Source of the DNA: an uncultured Bacteroidia bacterium
GTDB taxonomy: Bacteria; Bacteroidota; Bacteroidia; Bacteroidales; Prolixibacteraceae
Assembly: GCA_903907075.1 (NCBI GenBank)
Contig: CAIVMQ010000111.1
Coordinates: 1 to 64,000 of the forward strand
Length of the DNA: 64,000 bases
Direction of reading: 5' to 3'
Under the pieces are notes generated by a model. The model worked only from the letters and a program-made list of their open reading frames with translations. It was not told the DNA's origin and did no database searches. Position 1 is the first letter of the stretch. Each line of letters opens with the position of its first letter. Made by a program: the position numbers and the translations under genes. Of the stretch, positions 26,703 through 36,363 are shown piece by piece.

Positions 26703-27776
26703 ATGAATAATTATCCCACCTACAACCATTCGATTATCGTAACCAGAGATCTGGAAGCAGAGCTAGGAAAAATACTCTTAAAGTATCCCGAAGATAAGGT
26801 TTTTCTGGTGACAGAAGAGACCTGTGATCGTTTTTGTGTCCCTTTAATTGCAAATACACCTGGTTTCGAGAGGCTCAAGAAAGTGGTTATCCCATCAGGG
26901 GAGGAGAACAAGAAGCTCTCCTCGGTTGAGAAAATATGGCTTTTCCTGAGTCAGAATGGGGCTGACCGTAAATCACTCGTGGTAAACCTGGGGGGTGGGA
27001 TGTTAACTGATCTGGGAAGTTTTGCTGCCTCAACAATCAAACGAGGGATGGATTTTGTGAATATTCCAACCACCCTCTTAGCTCAGGTTGATGCTTCTGT
27101 TGGAGGAAAAACAGGGTTTAATTTTAACGGATTAAAAAACGAAATAGGCGTTATCAATCAGCCACTTAGCGTTATCATTGATACTCGCTTTCTGCAGACT
27201 ATAGACGCTCCAAATTTAATCTCCGGATATGCCGAGATGATCAAACATGGGATGATCTACTCACCGGAACATCTTGAGGAGGTGCGTCATTTCGATCTTA
27301 AAGATCCTAATCTTGAGATATTACGTGGGATTATAGCCCGATCGGTGGCCATAAAAGATTCATTTGTTTTTCGAGATCCCAATGAACACAATATCCGCAA
27401 AGCATTAAATTTCGGACATACTATTGGCCATGCGTTGGAGAGTTTAGCCCTCGAATCAGATCATCCGATACTGCATGGTTATGCTGTGGCCTATGGAATG
27501 ATCGCAGAGCTCTATCTTTCGCACAAAGTCTGCAACCTTCCTAAAGAGATCATTGCGGAACTATCTCAATGGCTGCTCGAGGTGTATGGGAAATATACCA
27601 TATCCCCAAATGACTATGCAGCGCTTTATCAATTGATGACTCACGATAAAAAAAACGAGGGGACACGGGTTAATTTCACCTTAATTCCCGTTATAGGAGA
27701 AGTTGCGATAAACCAGAATTGCGACAAAAACCTTGTCTTTGAGGCATTAGACTATTTTAGAGAACTAAATCGTTGA
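26703..27776 (+). CDS. aroB: 3-dehydroquinate synthase
   Basis: AroB makes 3-dehydroquinate from DAHP, the second step of the shikimate pathway, using NAD and a divalent metal. The 357-residue protein has the NAD-binding GGGMLTDLGSFAAST, the PTTLLAQVDASVGGKTGFN motif, and the metal ligands in ALNFGHTIGHALE plus the later HG. Length is typical. It is followed after 9 bases by aroA, so the two form an operon; other aro genes are elsewhere. Confidence 0.97.
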   Translation: MNNYPTYNHSIIVTRDLEAELGKILLKYPEDKVFLVTEETCDRFCVPLIANTPGFERLKKVVIPSGEENKKLSSVEKIWLFLSQNGADRKSLVVNLGGGMLTDLGSFAASTIKRGMDFVNIPTTLLAQVDASVGGKTGFNFNGLKNEIGVINQPLSVIIDTRFLQTIDAPNLISGYAEMIKHGMIYSPEHLEEVRHFDLKDPNLEILRGIIARSVAIKDSFVFRDPNEHNIRKALNFGHTIGHALESLALESDHPILHGYAVAYGMIAELYLSHKVCNLPKEIIAELSQWLLEVYGKYTISPNDYAALYQLMTHDKKNEGTRVNFTLIPVIGEVAINQNCDKNLVFEALDYFRELNR

Positions 27777-27785
27777 GATTCGGCT

Positions 27786-29018
27786 ATGCACTATACCCTC
27801 TCCAAAGCAGATAAAACACTTATAGGTGAGATAACTCTTCCCTCCTCGAAGAGCATCAGCAATAGAGTATTGATATTAAATTCACTGAGCTACTCCCCTT
27901 ATTTAATTGAAAATCTTTCGGATAGCGATGATACGCGTGTGCTTGAGAAGGTGCTTGGTGCCAATACCAATGAATTTGACATTGGTCATGCCGGAACGGC
28001 GATGCGCTTTCTTACCGCTTTCTTATCGAAGATTGCGGGTGAGTGGATCTTAACCGGTTCCGAAAGAATGCAGCAACGTCCTATCGCGATCCTGGTTGAT
28101 GCCTTACGCAAACTTGGAGCATCGATAGAGTACGTTAAAGCAGAGGGGTATCCCCCTTTGAAAATTCTCGGTTCCTCATTAAAAGGAGGGGTTATCGAAC
28201 TTGATGGAAGCATCAGCAGTCAGTATATCTCGGCATTACTTATGATCGCTCCAACCATTACGGGTGGGATGACGCTAAGGCTGCTCAATCAGATTACCTC
28301 CAGACCCTATATCGATCTGACCCTTGAGTTAATGAAACAATTTGGGGTCAATCACACCTGGAGCGGGGCTGAGATCCGAATCGAGGAACAGCACTATACT
28401 CCAATAAAATTCGCTGTCGAAGCCGATTGGTCCGGTGCTTCATACTGGTATGCAATGGCAGCTTTATCCGATACGTGCGACCTTCGTCTTAACGGATTGC
28501 GTCTACAAAGTCTGCAGGGTGACGCCATTCAAGCAGAATGGTTTCGGAATTTCTTCGGCATCGAATCGACACAACATGGGAACGACATCCATCTTACCCG
28601 CATAAATATCCCTGATCCGCAAAAAGTAACGATCGACTTTATCGAAAATCCAGATATTGCCCAGACATTTGCGCTACTGTGTGTATGTAAAAAAATCCCA
28701 TTTCATTTTAGTGGCTTGCTAACCTTGAAAATTAAAGAGACCGATCGTATTGAGGCTCTAAAAGATGAACTGGCAAAATTGGGTGCAACGATCACAGAGC
28801 CAAAACCCGGAGAACTTGCCTGGGATGGAAATCTAAATATAGATAAGTCGTTACCTGCTCCGGTGATAAAAACCTATCACGACCACCGAATGGCACTCGC
28901 CTTTGCCCCCGCTGCAATGACCTATCCTCACCTAATTATTGAAGATCCAATGGTCATCACCAAATCATATCCGGGTTATTGGGATGATCTTAAAAAAGTG
29001 GGATATAAAATTGATTAG
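27786..29018 (+). CDS. aroA: 3-phosphoshikimate 1-carboxyvinyltransferase (EPSP synthase)
   Basis: AroA transfers enolpyruvyl from PEP to shikimate-3-phosphate. The 410-residue protein starts with the substrate-binding LPSSKSISNRVLIL, has GHAGTAMRFLTAFL and the C-terminal KETDRIEAL and YHDHRMALAFAP motifs. It is slightly shorter than Proteobacterial enzymes (about 427) but complete. It is co-transcribed with aroB. Confidence 0.96.
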   Translation: MHYTLSKADKTLIGEITLPSSKSISNRVLILNSLSYSPYLIENLSDSDDTRVLEKVLGANTNEFDIGHAGTAMRFLTAFLSKIAGEWILTGSERMQQRPIAILVDALRKLGASIEYVKAEGYPPLKILGSSLKGGVIELDGSISSQYISALLMIAPTITGGMTLRLLNQITSRPYIDLTLELMKQFGVNHTWSGAEIRIEEQHYTPIKFAVEADWSGASYWYAMAALSDTCDLRLNGLRLQSLQGDAIQAEWFRNFFGIESTQHGNDIHLTRINIPDPQKVTIDFIENPDIAQTFALLCVCKKIPFHFSGLLTLKIKETDRIEALKDELAKLGATITEPKPGELAWDGNLNIDKSLPAPVIKTYHDHRMALAFAPAAMTYPHLIIEDPMVITKSYPGYWDDLKKVGYKID

Positions 29019-29030
29019 CAAAATATTCCA

Positions 29031-29038
29031 TATCTTTG
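29031..29038 (+). promoter_or_regulatory. -7 promoter element of the MgtC/DUF4010 gene
   Basis: TATCTTTG matches TAnnTTTG. TTG at 29011-29013, overlapping the end of aroA, is a plausible -33 element with a 17-base spacer. The element is inside the TTG-started extension of the gene, so the true start must be downstream. Confidence 0.6.
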
Positions 29039-29056
29039 TTTATCAACCCAAAAGAT

Positions 29057-30352
29057 ATGTCTATTCCCACTATAATCCCTGAAGAGTTTATCCGATTTGT
29101 GCTGGTACTGGTTTTCTCACTCCTTATTGGATTAGAGCAACGGCGCCATCACATTACCGAGAATGACGCCTTATTGTTTGGTACCGACCGCACATTTACC
29201 TTTATTGGTCTATTCGGATATGTGCTGTTTATTGCGGATCCAAAATCATACTTCCCTTTCCTAACCGGACTGGTAATCATCGGGATCTTACTCGCTATTC
29301 AGTATTTTCAGAAAATTAGGCAATACAACTATTACGGATTGACAAGTTCTGTATTAGCCCTGTTAACTTATTGCCTTCCGATATTGGTGATTACCCAGCC
29401 GGTATGGCTGCTGCTATCATTTGTAGTTGTTATCCTGATACTTACCGAACTCAAGGGCGATCTTATCTCGCTCTCGAAGAAAGCATCCGAAGAGGAGTTT
29501 ATCACCCTGGCAAAATTTATTGCCTTTGTTGGGGTGATCTTACCGCTTCTTCCCGATAAACCACTATCAGACCAACTTCCAGTATCCCCTTACCAGCTGT
29601 GGCTTGCGGTAGTTGTTGTATCGGGAATCTCATACATCAGTTACCTGCTCAAAAAATTTGTCTTCCCGAACTCGGGAATTATGCTTACCGGAATCTTGGG
29701 TGGATTATACAGCAGCACCACCACAACAGTGATAATTTCCCGTCGCGAGAAGGAGGGAATTGCAGGTGAACAAGCACTTTCTGCTATTATGATGGCTAAC
29801 GGGATGATGTATCTGCGGATTTTAATTCTGGCTTTTCTCTTTAAACCGGCTATTGCACGAACGTTGGCAATCCCTTTTCTCCTCCTTTTTATCCTCTGTG
29901 GTATTTTAGCCAAATTCTCTTCGCGGAGAAACAGCGAGGCGCTAACTGATATTAATTCAGAGGAAATCTCGCTGATTCCCAATAAAAATCCACTGGAATT
30001 TAAGACTGCCTTGTTGTTTGGATTGTTGTTTGTACTATTTGCAGTAATCACCGAATATGTGATGAATACCTACGGAAACAGTGGGGTCACATCCTTGGCA
30101 TATATTGTTGGAGTTACAGATATCGACCCATTCTTACTCAATCTACTGCAGCATGCCGGGACAATCACCGAGTCAACAGTGGCATTGGCAATTCTCAATG
30201 CGACAAACAGCAATAACGTACTAAAAATGATTTATGCAATCACGCTGACAAGTCAAAAGATGAATAAGAAACTGATCCTTAACTTCTCGATCCTAATCGC
30301 AACAGGGGTGTTCGCTTCCATCGTATTCTCGTTCCTCGTTCGCGGAGCGTGA
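29057..30352 (+). CDS. MgtC/SapB and DUF4010 membrane protein
   Basis: The 431-residue protein has about ten to twelve membrane helices. The first part, EEFIRFVLVLVFSLLIGLEQRRH, is the MgtC/SapB-type N-terminal signature. The second half is a DUF4010 domain containing the LGGLYSSTTTTVIISRR motif and VTDIDPFLLNL. I chose ATG at 29057; an upstream TTG at 29036 overlaps the -7 element. The function of this fusion family is unknown; an ion-transport or sensing role is often proposed. It is 38 bases from aroA. Confidence 0.88.
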   Translation: MSIPTIIPEEFIRFVLVLVFSLLIGLEQRRHHITENDALLFGTDRTFTFIGLFGYVLFIADPKSYFPFLTGLVIIGILLAIQYFQKIRQYNYYGLTSSVLALLTYCLPILVITQPVWLLLSFVVVILILTELKGDLISLSKKASEEEFITLAKFIAFVGVILPLLPDKPLSDQLPVSPYQLWLAVVVVSGISYISYLLKKFVFPNSGIMLTGILGGLYSSTTTTVIISRREKEGIAGEQALSAIMMANGMMYLRILILAFLFKPAIARTLAIPFLLLFILCGILAKFSSRRNSEALTDINSEEISLIPNKNPLEFKTALLFGLLFVLFAVITEYVMNTYGNSGVTSLAYIVGVTDIDPFLLNLLQHAGTITESTVALAILNATNSNNVLKMIYAITLTSQKMNKKLILNFSILIATGVFASIVFSFLVRGA

Positions 30353-30428
30353 TTGGAAGTAATCGAACTATGCTTACGAAGAAATTTGAATTAACATCTT
30401 ATAATCACAGAAACATAATTAATGCCAT

Positions 30429-33209
30429 TTAAGGGCGTATAATCACTTTTCGAACAGCACTCTTCCCATTCACGTTCTCAACCTTTACAACATAAGTTCC
30501 GGGGCTTAGGTCGCCGACAAAAAGGTTATTTTCGGCACCCTGAATGGGGGTGAGTAAATACTCCTTCGCTTTAACACCTGTGATCGAAAAAATAGAGAGT
30601 CGTCCAGATCCGGTCACTGAGATAACCTTGATATAATCAGAAGCGGGATTCGGGCTAATTTGTACCTCATTGGGATTCTTAAAAATCGGAATAGCAGTTA
30701 TAACAGAGCCCATTTTTTGTGTCGAGAAGAGCTTATATTCACCCGCCGCAAGCGAAACAGCCTGTGAGGTGGAGGAGACGCTCAGTGTTTTCTCCCCAAA
30801 GTAGTCATACCAGGTTCCGATTTTCTGAAAATCGAGTATCGGACTTGCGCTGGCAAGACCAAAATTTCCAACGATTAAAACATAATCTTCATTAAGTTTA
30901 AGCTTAATCCACTTGATTTCTGTTCCCAAGGACTGCGTAAAATCGGCCGTTGAGAAGATTGGAAATTTCTTTTTAAGATTTATCAATTGTGAAAATACGG
31001 TATTCAGATGAGCCCGGTCGGCATTATTCGTGTATTCCCAATGGATTGGTTTTTCTCCAAGTCGGTCGTTGTTAAAGTCAATAGAGATATCATAGCCTAA
31101 TTCCTGAAACTGCCAGAGCATCTTTGGACCCGGTACCGGGATAAACAGGGCCGCAGTAAGAGCCGCACGATTTAGTCCGGTAGTTAGATTTTTAATGTTA
31201 TAGGAGCCTGAAGAATTTCCATACGTCAAACATTGATACATGATACGCTGTTCGTCGTGGCTCTCCATATAACCCATCAGGGATGAATTAGTCCATCCGC
31301 GATTAAGATACGACAACCAGTTAAAGTCTGATTTCCCGGCATCGTTATACCCCATCGCAGCCTGCGAAGTATTGTAATTAAAATTGCCCCACAGGAGAAT
31401 ACCCTTCCCATAATTTGCTAGCACAGTCTCCTCTGAATTATCTGCCAGATGCTCAAAGATAACCGTGGCACCGGGCTTACGTTTCCATATCTCGCTGGCC
31501 ATACGCTCCAGATTCGCGACTCGCTGAGCATCATATTTGCTCCCCCATGTGTCGGATGCATCTTTAATATTATTTGAAAACCCTTTGGTAAAGTCGAAAC
31601 GGAAACCATCGATTTTATATTCACTCATCCAAAATGAGTTAATGCTATCGACCAGTTGACGTGTTGCCACACTTTCGTGATTGAAATCGTAGCCCCATTG
31701 TGCACTGGGATTGGTAAAATTGCTCTGCTGGTTATACCAAGGATTTAGTGAGGTAGGCTTAGTTCCATCAAAATAGAGCTGAACAAAAGGGCTTTGACCA
31801 TACGAGTGATTCAGCACTAAATCGAGCACCGCAGCAATCCCTCGCTTGTGACATTCATCAACGAGTTGTTTAAGATCGTTCTTGGGTCCATAGTATTTGT
31901 CAGGGGCAAAGTAGAATGAAGGGTTATAGCCCCAGCTGGAGTTTCCTTCGAATTCATTCACAGGCATTAATTCGAGCACGTTAACACCCAACGATTTCAA
32001 ATAATCGAGATGTGTAATCACGCCGGCATAGGAGTGGGAAATATCGAAATCCCTCACATGACATTCGTAAACGATCATTGTATCGGGATCGGTGGTATTA
32101 TAGGTGGCAATTTGCCAGTTATAAGGTGTTTGGTTCGTTTGTAAGACACTGGCAATTCCCTCTGCTTTGCCAAAAGGATACGCCATTAATCCCGGATAGG
32201 TAACCGAAGTAATGTATTTATCATTATCGGGATCGGAGGTTTTCTCGGTATAAGGATCGGCGATTTTCAGCTGTCCGTCGACGAGGTATTGAAATGGGTA
32301 CTCCTTCCCAGGAATTAGATTTTGGATCTCGATCCAAAAATATTCACCATCTCGTTTCATGCGAGAGGACTCTGTGGGGGTCCAGTTATTGAATTCTCCG
32401 ATGACATGCACCGTTGATTTATAAGGAGCCCAAAGGACTAAACGGGCCGTTTGAGTGTCGATATAGCTAATCCCTTTTTTAGATCCTGCCGGGCGTGGTT
32501 GAACAACCTGATCGGCCATTACATTCACAAAAACGGAATCGGCCACAACGATAGCACCACTTGTTGCTGTAACCTTAATCCAATAATCGCCCGATTGGGA
32601 GAAGTGAAAAGGATAGGTTATCTGCGTCGAAGCCAAAGCTTGGGCGACCTGGGCATTATTTAAAAACAGCCGGATATCCGATAACAGGCTTGCTGAAGCA
32701 CCAAATTGAAGATCGGCATTTCGTGCAACGACCGAAGTATTTATGGGATTGGAAATGGCAATGTTTAGTCCGGAACTAAATACATCGACAAGGATATCTT
32801 TCCCTCCTGTACCACGACCTGTTTTCGTTTGATCGGCACTGCGGAATACAAACGCAAGCTGCTTGATAAGCTCTGCTGCAGGCACGCCATAAAAAGAGCG
32901 GATATCGGGAGTAATAACGAATGAATAGGTATTTGCAGTTAATCGGGTAAGCTTTGCTTTGGGAGTATTCGTAGTCCATGTTGCAAGTACATATTTCCAG
33001 TCTGTCGGGGAGGTGCTCTTATCGGTTATTACCCCCGCATGGGCATAAATATCACCCACAAAATCTTTTAATCCGGCATCCCCCTTGGTCGCATCAAAGG
33101 TGATGGTAACCGGAAGATTTTCTATAGGCAAAGCCGGATCAGTGGTGACCTGGGCAAAACCGGAGAGAGACAGAAGAATGGAAAAAGTACAAATAAGTTG
33201 GCGCAACAT
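30429..33209 (-). CDS. T9SS-exported GH13 alpha-amylase
   Basis: The 926-residue secreted enzyme starts with a signal peptide (about 1-19, ending SGFAQ). Next comes a DUF4961-like domain (about 30-145), an Ig-like segment, a CBM48/E-set domain (GEFNNWTPTE near 275) and the GH13 barrel (about 370-780). Catalytic residues are D539 in DGFRFDFTKG, E586 in VIFEHLAD and D652 in YMESHDEQR. The final about 75 residues (SPNPASDYIKV ... LSPGTYVVKVEN ... KVIIRP) are a type A T9SS sorting domain, so it reaches the surface by T9SS rather than as a SusG lipoprotein. It has its own promoter after a terminator of the sus operon. Confidence 0.94.
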   Translation of the reverse strand: MLRQLICTFSILLSLSGFAQVTTDPALPIENLPVTITFDATKGDAGLKDFVGDIYAHAGVITDKSTSPTDWKYVLATWTTNTPKAKLTRLTANTYSFVITPDIRSFYGVPAAELIKQLAFVFRSADQTKTGRGTGGKDILVDVFSSGLNIAISNPINTSVVARNADLQFGASASLLSDIRLFLNNAQVAQALASTQITYPFHFSQSGDYWIKVTATSGAIVVADSVFVNVMADQVVQPRPAGSKKGISYIDTQTARLVLWAPYKSTVHVIGEFNNWTPTESSRMKRDGEYFWIEIQNLIPGKEYPFQYLVDGQLKIADPYTEKTSDPDNDKYITSVTYPGLMAYPFGKAEGIASVLQTNQTPYNWQIATYNTTDPDTMIVYECHVRDFDISHSYAGVITHLDYLKSLGVNVLELMPVNEFEGNSSWGYNPSFYFAPDKYYGPKNDLKQLVDECHKRGIAAVLDLVLNHSYGQSPFVQLYFDGTKPTSLNPWYNQQSNFTNPSAQWGYDFNHESVATRQLVDSINSFWMSEYKIDGFRFDFTKGFSNNIKDASDTWGSKYDAQRVANLERMASEIWKRKPGATVIFEHLADNSEETVLANYGKGILLWGNFNYNTSQAAMGYNDAGKSDFNWLSYLNRGWTNSSLMGYMESHDEQRIMYQCLTYGNSSGSYNIKNLTTGLNRAALTAALFIPVPGPKMLWQFQELGYDISIDFNNDRLGEKPIHWEYTNNADRAHLNTVFSQLINLKKKFPIFSTADFTQSLGTEIKWIKLKLNEDYVLIVGNFGLASASPILDFQKIGTWYDYFGEKTLSVSSTSQAVSLAAGEYKLFSTQKMGSVITAIPIFKNPNEVQISPNPASDYIKVISVTGSGRLSIFSITGVKAKEYLLTPIQGAENNLFVGDLSPGTYVVKVENVNGKSAVRKVIIRP

Positions 33210-33243
33210 AGCTTTATATTATTTGTGATAAAGAGACTTACCA

Positions 33244-33251
33244 CAAAGATA
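33244..33251 (-). promoter_or_regulatory. -7 promoter element of the GH13 amylase gene
   Basis: The minus strand reads TATCTTTG, 35 bases before the ATG at 33209, just downstream of the terminator of the sus operon. It indicates independent transcription of the amylase gene. Confidence 0.6.
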
Positions 33252-33281
33252 AACGTAACATTCAAGATAACTAAATAGTTG

Positions 33282-33318
33282 AAAAAAAACCCTGTCAGTT
33301 TATTCATACTGACAGGGT
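33282..33318 (-). terminator. Intrinsic terminator of the susCDEF operon
   Basis: ACCCTGTCAGT (33289-33299) pairs perfectly with ACTGACAGGGT (33308-33318) around an 8-base loop. On the minus strand the stem is followed by seven T. It lies 44 bases after the susF-like stop. Confidence 0.93.
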
Positions 33319-33361
33319 AGATTTGGTCACTTTCTTACGAAAATAAGGTATAGAGGTGAAC

Positions 33362-35287
33362 TTATTGAATTACACCATCACCGGTTTTAAAGTTTAGATT
33401 CACGGTATGTGAACCGGCAGAAACGCTTACACGCTCTTGATCACCACCTGTTCCACGGAAGGCAATCTTGCCACCAAGGATAATGAATTCAGATTGCCAC
33501 CAGTCGGTAAACCATGGGTGCCATGCATACATACGTAATTCGTCTGCAGCTAGTGTTTTCGTAATCGTTACCACATCATTGGCATTATCAACGGTTAAGA
33601 GGCCATTCGGGTTGCCGGTATCCCACGATCCAATCGTATTCCCCATGAGGTAAACTTTAGGTTCAGCGATAGCAATTTTATTGGCAGTCAAATCGACAAC
33701 AACCATATAATATCCGGCTACTCCGGGAACAGGAATGTCGGTGCCGCCTTTCGTATAAACTCCGTCTACAGCATCTCCGGATCTTCCGAAATCATTTATC
33801 CAATCGCGTTGAGGAGCAAATTTAAATGCTCCGGAACCATTGAGCCAAACAATTTTCCAGAATAAATTCGGATGACTATTCACAGGAATCATCGGTAGAT
33901 TAATATCTGCCCATGTCCATCCACCAACGCCATCACCAATCATAAACAATGCAGTTGGGAATACCGATTCAACTTTATAGGTCATGTCAACCAGATTCAC
34001 TGTTACCTTGTATTTACCATCTGCAGTAGGTGTGATAATTGGACCTGGATCTGAGCCTCCACCAGGATTAACACCTAATGTACCCGCTGCAGCGCCTGTT
34101 GCCTGCCCATATTGTGGCTGCCATTGGCCTACCACACTAATGAATTTCATTTCCTTCGATGCCACTAAATCGAGGGTCTCGATATAAATACCCGGAGTAG
34201 CAGATTGTGGTATTAGAATAGGAGCCGTTTCACTCCATCCTGCAGCAGTTCCATTACCTAAAGCATACAGCGCAGCAGGGAAGAGTTTTTCCACTTTGAA
34301 GGTCATATTGCCTAAATCGACAGTCACCTTGTATTTGCCATTATCTGCTGGGGTTGGGATTCCATCAGGGTCATCACCTCCGCCAAGATTAACACCTAAT
34401 ATTCCAGCGGCTGCACCTTTAGCTTGACCCCATTGTGGTTGCCAGCTTCCGAGAGTGCTGATGAATTTGAGGTATAAGCCCCCGGTTAACTCCAACGTCT
34501 CTACATAAACGCCCGGACTAGAAGATTGTGGTACTACAACAGGTGCATCAGGATTCCATCCTGCAGTAGTTCCATCACCTAACGCATAGATAGCAACAGG
34601 GAAAGAGGCAGTTTTGAAACTCTTCTCAGGGCCATAACCTACCCCTGCACTATTCTTAGCATAAGCGCGCACATAATAGGTTGTATTTTGTGTTAAGCTC
34701 TTAATCTCGCTAACAAAGTGACCGGCACCTGTTCCGTTTGAAGTCTTAGATCCCGATAAATCAGGGTTATGAGAGGTGCCATAGCAAACCCCACGCGCTG
34801 TAATATCGGCACCTCCAGTGACAGTCACATTACCACCACCAATACCGGTGTAAGTGGTTATTGAACCAATATCATCTGTAGTCAACGTTGGTACAACCGG
34901 AAGGGTTGTAAAGGACACTTCAGGACCATAGATGGTACCTGAGGCATTTGTTGCATACGAACGGGCATAGTACATTGTAGCATAAGCCAATCCACCAACT
35001 TTAATGGTGAATGTAGCACCTGTGGTAGGTCCGCTAAACACAACTTTACTGTTCGCTATAGTAGGGGCAGTAGCGCTATTGTAGCAAACCCCTTTTTCTG
35101 AAAATCCATCACCCTCGGCAACAACGAAGCCCACGACAGTAACTGAGTCAGACTTGATATTTAGAAGCTGAGAGGTAGCTAGCCTTGGGGCTAACCGCAC
35201 ATCCGATTTTTCCTTTGTACATGCGCCAAATAGGAATGTAGCAGTAACAAGGATGGCCAAAATTCTAGTTAATATTTTTCTTTTCAT
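33362..35287 (-). CDS. SusF-like starch-binding surface lipoprotein
   Basis: The 641-residue protein has a lipoprotein signal ending FLFGACTKE (Cys23). Two fibronectin-III-like repeats follow (about 32-128 and 131-227), each with a GVCY motif. Then come SusE/F-type modules: one at 229-335 and a near-duplicate at 336-442, with period 107 residues (FPVAIYALGDGT / FPAALYALGNGT). A third, more diverged, begins at 443, and a fourth at the C-terminus is rich in Trp (WHPWFTDWWQS). Such modules bind alpha-glucans on the cell surface. It is the last gene of susC-susD-susE-susF, 20 bases after susE. Confidence 0.9.
   Translation of the reverse strand: MKRKILTRILAILVTATFLFGACTKEKSDVRLAPRLATSQLLNIKSDSVTVVGFVVAEGDGFSEKGVCYNSATAPTIANSKVVFSGPTTGATFTIKVGGLAYATMYYARSYATNASGTIYGPEVSFTTLPVVPTLTTDDIGSITTYTGIGGGNVTVTGGADITARGVCYGTSHNPDLSGSKTSNGTGAGHFVSEIKSLTQNTTYYVRAYAKNSAGVGYGPEKSFKTASFPVAIYALGDGTTAGWNPDAPVVVPQSSSPGVYVETLELTGGLYLKFISTLGSWQPQWGQAKGAAAGILGVNLGGGDDPDGIPTPADNGKYKVTVDLGNMTFKVEKLFPAALYALGNGTAAGWSETAPILIPQSATPGIYIETLDLVASKEMKFISVVGQWQPQYGQATGAAAGTLGVNPGGGSDPGPIITPTADGKYKVTVNLVDMTYKVESVFPTALFMIGDGVGGWTWADINLPMIPVNSHPNLFWKIVWLNGSGAFKFAPQRDWINDFGRSGDAVDGVYTKGGTDIPVPGVAGYYMVVVDLTANKIAIAEPKVYLMGNTIGSWDTGNPNGLLTVDNANDVVTITKTLAADELRMYAWHPWFTDWWQSEFIILGGKIAFRGTGGDQERVSVSAGSHTVNLNFKTGDGVIQ
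33962..34603 (-). repeat. Tandem duplicated binding module inside the SusF-like gene
   Basis: Two 321-base units (34283-34603 and 33962-34282) encode modules sharing long stretches such as YALG(D/N)GT, TLGVNPGGG/ILGVNLGGG and KYKVTV(D/N)L. The similarity indicates a recent internal duplication. Confidence 0.85.
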
Positions 35288-35307
35288 CTGAACTTAATAT
35301 AAAAGAG

Positions 35308-36345
35308 TTAATTAGCTGGTGTAAAAACAACCTTCATAGGTTTAGTTTCCAGATACAGCTTAATCGTGTAGTTACCTGGAGCTATATCCTGAATATCCTG
35401 ACTATCCGTTTTACCATCATTTTGGTATAAATTGTTCAGGTCATGGTTAGCCGGATTGTATGCTACGTTAACAGCAGCCCAGCTATTATGAGTTCTGAAT
35501 TTAATACCTCCGGCAGTAACAGTTTTTGTGATATTCCAGGTATGATCGGTAAAGTTATAGATCATCTTGGTATCATCACTCCAGCCACCAACAGCATTTC
35601 CGATAATTCCAATCGTGACATCGGTAACCTTCATCTCCATCTTACCGGTATTTATATCTGCGGTAATAGTATAAGCTCCGGCAGGAAGTGCAATCGCAGG
35701 ACCATTTTCAGATAATGTAGCAGTAACATCTGTAAGAACGCCGCCATATTTCTTTCCGCCATCATTATTGGTTAACTGGAAAGGGGTACCATCGGTATAA
35801 ATCCAACCGGTATAAACCTTATTATCTGCAGAAGAGACAAGACCCTGTAGTTTTCCCGCAACATTCATTGCCAACGTTGGAGGGCCATAAGTTGTTGCAT
35901 CGATAGATTTAACAGGCGAGCTATAGACAAACGATCCGGTACCACTACTTAATGAAAGTACTGCGCGAATACGAAGGTCAATCGAAGAGACCTGATCTGC
36001 AGGAAAAGTTTTAAGTAATATTCCGTTAAAATCACTTACTGTGATTTTCATCGAGAGGTCTTGTTTATCACTTAGAATAGCAATAGGGTTCTTAAAATTG
36101 TCCCCTTTTGCGCAAGCCTCAAGGAAGTAGGTTGCAGAAGCCTGAAAACCAGGATTAACAGCAGTACCCACGAATGTCAATACATCAGTTCCACTTGTCC
36201 TCTTAAGGGTAAGATCAGGAACTGTTTGTAGCATTGGAGAGATCGCATTGTCCAGTAGAACAGCTTTCGTTTCATCCTTTTTGCATGAGAACAAAAGTCC
36301 GATCAACCCAATGAAAGTTAAATATATAAGTATTTTCTTATTCAT
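35308..36345 (-). CDS. susE: SusE-family outer membrane lipoprotein
   Basis: The 345-residue protein has a lipoprotein signal ending GLLFSCKKDE (Cys21), then an N-terminal SusE domain (ISPMLQTVPDLTLKRTSGTDVLTFVGTAV) and one SusE/F carbohydrate-binding module in the C-terminal half (NAVGGWSDDTKMIYNF, then FRTHNSWAAVN). SusE proteins bind starch chains at the cell surface and help the SusCD transporter. It is 18 bases after susD and 20 before the SusF-like gene. Confidence 0.88.
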   Translation of the reverse strand: MNKKILIYLTFIGLIGLLFSCKKDETKAVLLDNAISPMLQTVPDLTLKRTSGTDVLTFVGTAVNPGFQASATYFLEACAKGDNFKNPIAILSDKQDLSMKITVSDFNGILLKTFPADQVSSIDLRIRAVLSLSSGTGSFVYSSPVKSIDATTYGPPTLAMNVAGKLQGLVSSADNKVYTGWIYTDGTPFQLTNNDGGKKYGGVLTDVTATLSENGPAIALPAGAYTITADINTGKMEMKVTDVTIGIIGNAVGGWSDDTKMIYNFTDHTWNITKTVTAGGIKFRTHNSWAAVNVAYNPANHDLNNLYQNDGKTDSQDIQDIAPGNYTIKLYLETKPMKVVFTPAN

Positions 36346-36363
36346 TTTTCAGAAGTTTTAATA

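Noticed and set aside
29641-30051. 136-codon minus-strand frame inside the MgtC/DUF4010 gene
   Set aside because: Antisense shadow of a multi-helix membrane protein; low-complexity basic product.
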